A stretch of 64,000 nt of DNA from positions 1-64,000 of the forward strand of contig JAPVLO010000874.1 in the NCBI GenBank assembly GCA_027257055.1, in the 5' to 3' direction. Below the pieces are notes generated by a model. It had not been told where the DNA came from. It saw only the letters and a program-made list of their open reading frames with translations, and ran no database searches. Shown here piece after piece: positions 59,440 through 64,000 of this stretch. The number at the start of each line of letters is the position of its first letter. Position 1 is the first letter of the stretch. Made by a program: the position numbers and the translations under genes. This DNA is from Cephalopachus bancanus (Eukaryota > Chordata > Mammalia > Primates > Tarsiidae).

Positions 59440-59726
59440 AATTTTTTTTTTTTTTTTGAGTTGGAGTCTCACTCTGTCACCCAAACTGGAGTGCAGTGGC
59501 CGCTCCCTGGTCACCGCTGCCTCCATCTGCTGGGCTCCGGGGATCCTTCCGCCTCAGCCTTCCAAGTAGCTGGAATACAGGCGCGCTACACACCCGCTAA
59601 TTTTTTATTTATTGTAGAGATGAGGTCTCGCCAAGTGGTCTGGGCGGGTCTCGAACCCGCGGCTCAGGCAATGCACTCACCTCGGCCTCCCAAGGCGTGG
59701 GATTACAGGCTGAGCCCGGCTAATCA
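59440..59726 (-). mobile_element. Alu (right copy of 6565)
   Basis: Antisense counterpart in ZPBP2 intron. Confidence 0.88.
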
Positions 59727-60834
59727 TGTAAATTTTGTTTCCTTTTTTGAGCACATATAGAACTGAATACTTCTCATAAGCCATGTACCACAGTGAGTGT
59801 ATGGGCTCAGAAACCAATAAGAAGAGTGAAGGGATTTTTAAGACAACGTCCTCAGCTTCTGAGGATGACAGGGGAGAGAGCAACTATTATGACTAGTTAT
59901 AGATATAATTTTGGAGGCTCCACTGGCTTAACTTAGGACGACATGATGATGAGATTGCTCTACAAGCTTGCTGTTTAATCACCATTTGGTGAAGACCAGG
60001 GATTTATCCTTTTGATATGAATAAAATATATAACATTAACCTGGGGAAAGTGTCTTAATACTCCAGACATACTACTCCAAAATAACACATCCTGAAATAG
60101 CCAAGAATCTCAGAATTTCAGTTTAAAAAACTGAAACCGACAATCAGTAGTATTTCATATTTAAGTTTTCTTTAAAAAATTGGAATTTGTTTACTCCTTA
60201 GAAATGTTTTTTTAATTGATAAATATTCACAACATGAAAAAAATGAATTTGTAAAGAAACTTTTAAATTCATAAAATGAAGTAGTTACAAAAATTTCTCA
60301 ATAGCTTTACTGACTATTCAAATACTTCCTTCTTACAATGAATTCTCACCTGAAGGATATTATAGTTAGTGATATCTTCACAGTCAGTAGATTCATTGCA
60401 AGCACCTTTCCACCCTGGAGCAAAAGGATTAACTGGAGAGGAAAAAAATGATAGGTTCACAAGAAGATTCTAAAAAGTTCCAAACAAGTTTATAAAGCTA
60501 TAAACGTTGAACTCAGGAAGCATGCAGGCATGCATTTAATCCAGCTATCTAATTCCAGTAAGAAAGTAAGGGCACGATTTGAATAATTTATATATTATGA
60601 TTTCACTCCATCTTGGGGCTAATGTAAGTAACTACAAGGCTTTAAAATGAGCAGAAATAAATTGTTTGGTTACTCCTTGTTATTAAGTTCTCAAAAGTAC
60701 AATTTTAAATCCTATAAGAAGTTATACAAGAAATATTAGTTGCATAAAGGCTACATTAATAAAATAATATTGATTTCTAAATAAGCAGCAAAAAATCATA
60801 TATAAAGGTAATTAATTAGTGTGTTGATTTTTTA

Positions 60835-61130
60835 TTTTTTTGACTTGGAGTCTCACCCCATCGCCCAGACTGGAGTGCAATAGCACGCTCACGGCCACCC
60901 CCGCCTCGACCACTTGGGCTCTGGCGATCCTTCTGCCTCAGCCTTCCAAATAGCCGGAACTACAGCCGTGCACTACCACACCCAGTTAAATTTATTTTGA
61001 TTTATTGTACAGATGAGGTCTTGCCAAGTTGCCCAGGTTGTTCTCGAATCCGTGGGCTCAGGCAATTCCCTCATCTCGGCCTCCCAAAGTGCTGGGATTA
61101 CAGACTTCAGCCATCATGCCCAGCCTAGTG
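60835..61130 (-). mobile_element. Alu (right copy of 5163)
   Basis: Antisense counterpart in ZPBP2 intron. Confidence 0.88.
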
Positions 61131-61935
61131 TGTTAATTTTTAAAACCATAACCACGGTAAGATAAAATGTACACTTTAGTGCTTAACAAACATTTAGACC
61201 TTTTATTTAGAAGATATCTCATATAATCATGATAATTAATTTTGTAATATATAATGGCTCAAGACTAAACTCATAACATTAAAGAAATGTTAGTTTGTTG
61301 TTTTTTTTACCTTGGAAGGCTATAAATAGTTCATGTCTGAGGCCACGTCTTGGGGTTTCAACAGAATGGCATTTATATGATGGTTCTATGACATGGCACG
61401 ACAATTCAGAAATTAGATTATTCAAGATTTTCTTCAGCACTCTAAAGAGCAGGTCATTGTATCTTCTTTCTATACAAGACTTTGTGGTAAAACGTACAGC
61501 CATCCGATATGAATAATCAGGTTCCCGATAGGCTTCAAAAAAAAGATGAGACTAAAAACAATTGTGCTTAGCATTAATTTCCTCTACCAAAAAAATTCAA
61601 ATAACATGTCATACTAAATCCCATCAATCTTGCAAATCAGCATACAAACTTATCTAATAAAATGTTTGATCAGTTAGTCCTCACAAAAACACACAAAATG
61701 AATAACTTTAATGAAAAAATGTTATTTTCATCTGAGATATGATCTACTTAGTATAAGAGGAGCGATGGCTTCTGTGAGTTGGCTACATAGATTGGTGAAC
61801 AGTATCAAGGAAAAAATAAGACTTTCGGGGAGGGTCTTAATGTGCATAAAGTATTACTACTGTCAGCACAGTCCAGTGAAAAATCATTAATTTGCTTTTA
61901 TAGAATTAAACATCAGTTTTTAAAATTACCTGTGG

Positions 61936-62178
61936 CCCAGCGGGCTCGATGGCTCAGCCTGTAATCCCGTGCCTTGGGAGGCCCAGGTGAGTGGATTGCC
62001 TGAGCCCGCGGGTTCGAGACCCGCCTGGGCAACTTGGCGAGACCTCGTCTCTACAATAAATGAAAAAATTAGCCAGGTGTGGTAGCGAGCGCCTGTAGTT
62101 CCAGCTACTTGGGAGGCTGAGGCGGAAAGATCACCGGGGAGCCCAGCAGGTCGAGGCATGGGTGGCCGGGAGCAGGGA
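61936..62178 (+). mobile_element. Alu, 3'-truncated (right copy of 4046)
   Basis: Stops at 'gtggccgggagcag'. It is followed by an irregular repeat of 'gttaaaagtgggg' units (62179-62240) that joins to sequence equal to left 3655; the first intronic Alu (3753-4040) is missing here. Confidence 0.82.
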
Positions 62179-62245
62179 AGTTAAAAGTGGGGGGTTAAAA
62201 GCGGGGAAGTTAAAAGTGGCCAGTGGGAAGTGGGGAGTTAAAAGA
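62179..62245 (+). repeat. Short tandem 'agttaaaag(t/c)gggg' repeat
   Basis: Four to five imperfect copies of a 12-16-base unit at an Alu truncation point, apparently built from the adjoining unique sequence (left 3680-3700 has 'ttaactccccacttcccac' on the opposite strand). Confidence 0.75.
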
Positions 62246-63448
62246 GGATTATTTAGGACAAGCTCTCTTGATAGCAAGCGTCTACCTAGGCAAATCCACT
62301 CCAAAATACTCCCATGAGTCATAATTACCTAAACAGACTCATTTTTACTAAAAAAAAACAAACTTAATTATGATCCAAACTAAATGTATAGGTTAAAATG
62401 TGCCTAAATTCTTACCAAACATCAGGAAGTCATATCTCTTCTTTATTGTCTTTTCTTCTTGAGTTTCTGCTATGACAAGCTTATAGGAAAGAAAACATGT
62501 GAAGTTCAGACAAAGGCTCCAGAAAATCCTTCACCATCAGCTTTCCGGTTTTAGTTATACTTATTCGATTATTTCCTAAACAGAGTAGTAAATTGCTTGA
62601 TTATTTAACATATAATGATTCAAGCATCATTTCATAAACTTGGGGTTACAAGAAATACAAAAATTTTGTCATCTTACTCTGTGGGAAACCACATGAGAGG
62701 ACACTCTTGAAATATATTTTGGTTTTCTTTGACTTATTTCTTGGCATCTAGTTTCAGCTGCTTCATGCCAATAATTCAGTAAATTAGATCACACTGCCCT
62801 GCAGTGTTACACAATTTTTCAAATAAGACAAAAACTAATAATGCTTATGTGCCAAGGCACTCTTCTGACATCATGAAAAGTTACATATTAGATATTTCAT
62901 TTCTTGGTGCTACAAGGACGAGCTTTAGGTTTCATAAATACTTTTGATTAAAACAGCTCTGGGAAGTAGTGCACAAAAATTACTGCTTCAGTTTTTGCAG
63001 AGGAGAAAAAGTATAGAATGAGATAGGACAGGATTCGTCTAAGTATGGAACAAGTGAAACTGCCATTAAAATTAAATTTCTATTTGTTCTTTCCAATAAG
63101 CAATAGTGTTTTGCTATAAATATGTTCACTTTATTTAAAAAGAACATATTAAAATCAAATTTACCTGTTAACGTCTTTTCATTAGGCCCAATCCATTTGT
63201 AGGTGGGATCTACCATTTCTTTTTTAGCAAGTTTTAAATCCATACAGTTAAGGACTGGGGTATTTTGATGTAATTTTATATATATTTTCACTGCGACAAA
63301 ATAAAATATACTGTAAACCACATTATACAGCAAAATTAAATTAAGAAATATACTCCTACCATTATGTCCCAAAGATACTCATTAGTTGTCATTGAATTTC
63401 ACTATTTTATTTTTTTATTAAAAAGATGATTTATTTATTCTGACATGT

Positions 63449-63844
63449 TTACACACAGTCACCTTCAAAATCCTCTCCATCTGATGCAATACACCTATGG
63501 AGATGCTTTTTCCACTGCTCAGAAGAGTTTCTGAACTCATCCATTTGGATGCCTTTTAGTACTTCTGCCGCTTTTTGTTTCACCTCTTCCATATCGATAA
63601 AACGAGGACTTTGTAAAAATTCTGCGCAGCCGGTGGCCCAGGGCAGCCGCCGGGTCTCCTTGAGGATGAGGATGGGGCGGGCGATGTGGTCGGCCCTGCA
63701 CTCCACCTCGTCCTGCGACGGCCCCAGGAACTCCGGCCGCGCGTAGGGGAAGCGCAGGGGCAGGTCCGAGCTTCCGCAGCCCGCGCCGCCAGCCATGACG
63801 CCGCCCATGAGACTGGCCACAGCAGACTTCACCCCAGTGAGCAT
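63449..63844 (-). CDS. PPM1H exon 1-mariner chimeric ORF (right copy, intact frame)
   Basis: 131 codons from ATG (63844) to TAA. Residues 1 to about 73 equal the N-terminal segment of PPM1H, upstream of its phosphatase core. Residues about 74-131 are a mariner transposase C-terminal tail (IDMEEVKQKAAEVLKG, SEQWKKHLHRCIASDGEDFEGD), lacking the DDD catalytic core. It is intronless, with the A-run and AATAAA motifs at its 3' side (63405-63445), so it is a retrocopy duplicated with the arm. Unlike the left copy it has no frameshift. Whether it is transcribed is unknown; it may be a pseudogene that simply kept its frame. A bigger GC-rich leader extends past the window end. Confidence 0.75.
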   Translation of the reverse strand: MLTGVKSAVASLMGGVMAGGAGCGSSDLPLRFPYARPEFLGPSQDEVECRADHIARPILILKETRRLPWATGCAEFLQSPRFIDMEEVKQKAAEVLKGIQMDEFRNSSEQWKKHLHRCIASDGEDFEGDCV

Positions 63845-64000
63845 ATTGCCGGCTTCGGGCCAGGCGGCCGCGAGGCGAGCAGGACGCGGCGGGCGGGCGA
63901 GGGGCGCGCGGTGACGCCCGGAGCCTAGTGCCGCAGGGGGCCCAGCCCCGGCCTTGGGCCCCTCCGCGGCGCACCGGCATGGCGCGGCCGGCCAGGGCGG
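63845..64000 (-). other. GC-rich leader of the chimeric retrocopy
   Basis: CpG-rich and equal to left 1887-2041; presumably PPM1H 5' untranslated sequence carried with the cDNA. A 10-base gap against the left copy lies near 63950. Confidence 0.6.

Larger units (their letters stand above)
58230..63290 (-). pseudogene. ZPBP2: ZPBP2 (right-arm inverted duplicate, disrupted)
   Basis: Six exons on - mirror the left copy: 63165-63290, 62416-62575, 61311-61532, 60350-60432, 58886-59063 and 58230-58324 (TAA 58230-58232). The second is 160 bases against 162 in the left copy, a 2-bp loss near 62502 that shifts the frame. The fourth exon is intact here ([14 protein letters not shown]). The fifth keeps the 20 bases deleted in the left copy but reads into TGA just after CGTTGGATACTG. 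The early TAA in the last exon is shared with the left copy. The N-terminal exons are not found on this side either. Confidence 0.9.
46350..64000 (-). repeat. Right arm of the inverted duplication (shortened copy)
   Basis: Reverse-complement counterpart of the left arm. It carries the GSDMB 3' exons on +, ZPBP2 on -, the antisense L1 now on +, the 5S pseudogene on + and the PPM1H-mariner retrocopy on -. It is about 19 kb shorter because two left-arm blocks are missing at about 51.99 kb and about 50.97 kb. It continues past the window end, which lies inside the retrocopy's 5' untranslated part. Confidence 0.93.

Overview
The window is nuclear DNA of a primate. It is saturated with dimeric 7SL-derived Alu elements of a derived AluJ-like type (typical words: 'gctcggtggctcagcctgtaatccc', 'tctacaataaatcaaaaa', 'gagactccaactc'), with older L1, ERV, MIR and MER5A remains and spliced vertebrate genes. 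The Alus are not the usual lemur, galago or anthropoid young subfamilies, so a tarsier is my best guess (inference, moderate confidence). The genes are those of the 17q12-21 ZPBP2-GSDMB neighbourhood.

The main architecture is a large imperfect inverted duplication. The left arm (about 1.9-39.1 kb) carries ZPBP2 exons on + and the 3' half of GSDMB on -. A single-copy spacer (39136-46349) carries the 5' half of GSDMB on -. The right arm (46350 to beyond 64000) carries the same arm inverted: the GSDMB 3' half on + and ZPBP2 on -. Left arm plus spacer keep the ZPBP2(+)/GSDMB(-) arrangement known in human, so the right arm is probably the derived copy. It appears to have lost two blocks matching left 14.3-25.6 kb and 26.65-34.55 kb, which explains why it is about 19 kb shorter. 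Arm-specific Alus, 1-20 bp indels and scattered substitutions argue against a simple assembly fold-back.

Left arm, in order: an LTR scrap, Alus, a chimeric processed retrocopy (PPM1H exon 1 joined to a mariner-transposase C-terminus, with poly-A and an 11-bp target-site duplication), six ZPBP2 exons (2594-8052), an old antisense L1 interrupted by Alus, a 5S rRNA pseudogene, then a left-only block with a degraded gammaretrovirus-like env and 3' LTR, solo LTRs and L1 pieces. A second left-only block (26.65-34.55 kb) is mostly Alus and an ERVL-like fragment. The GSDMB 3' exons follow (36914-39067).

No gene in the window looks intact. ZPBP2 and GSDMB each carry at least one stop codon shared by both arms, so it predates the duplication, plus private frameshifts in each copy. 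The longest clean host-derived ORF is the right-arm copy of the PPM1H-mariner chimera (63449-63844, 131 codons). Most other open frames over 60 codons are Alu or L1 translations.
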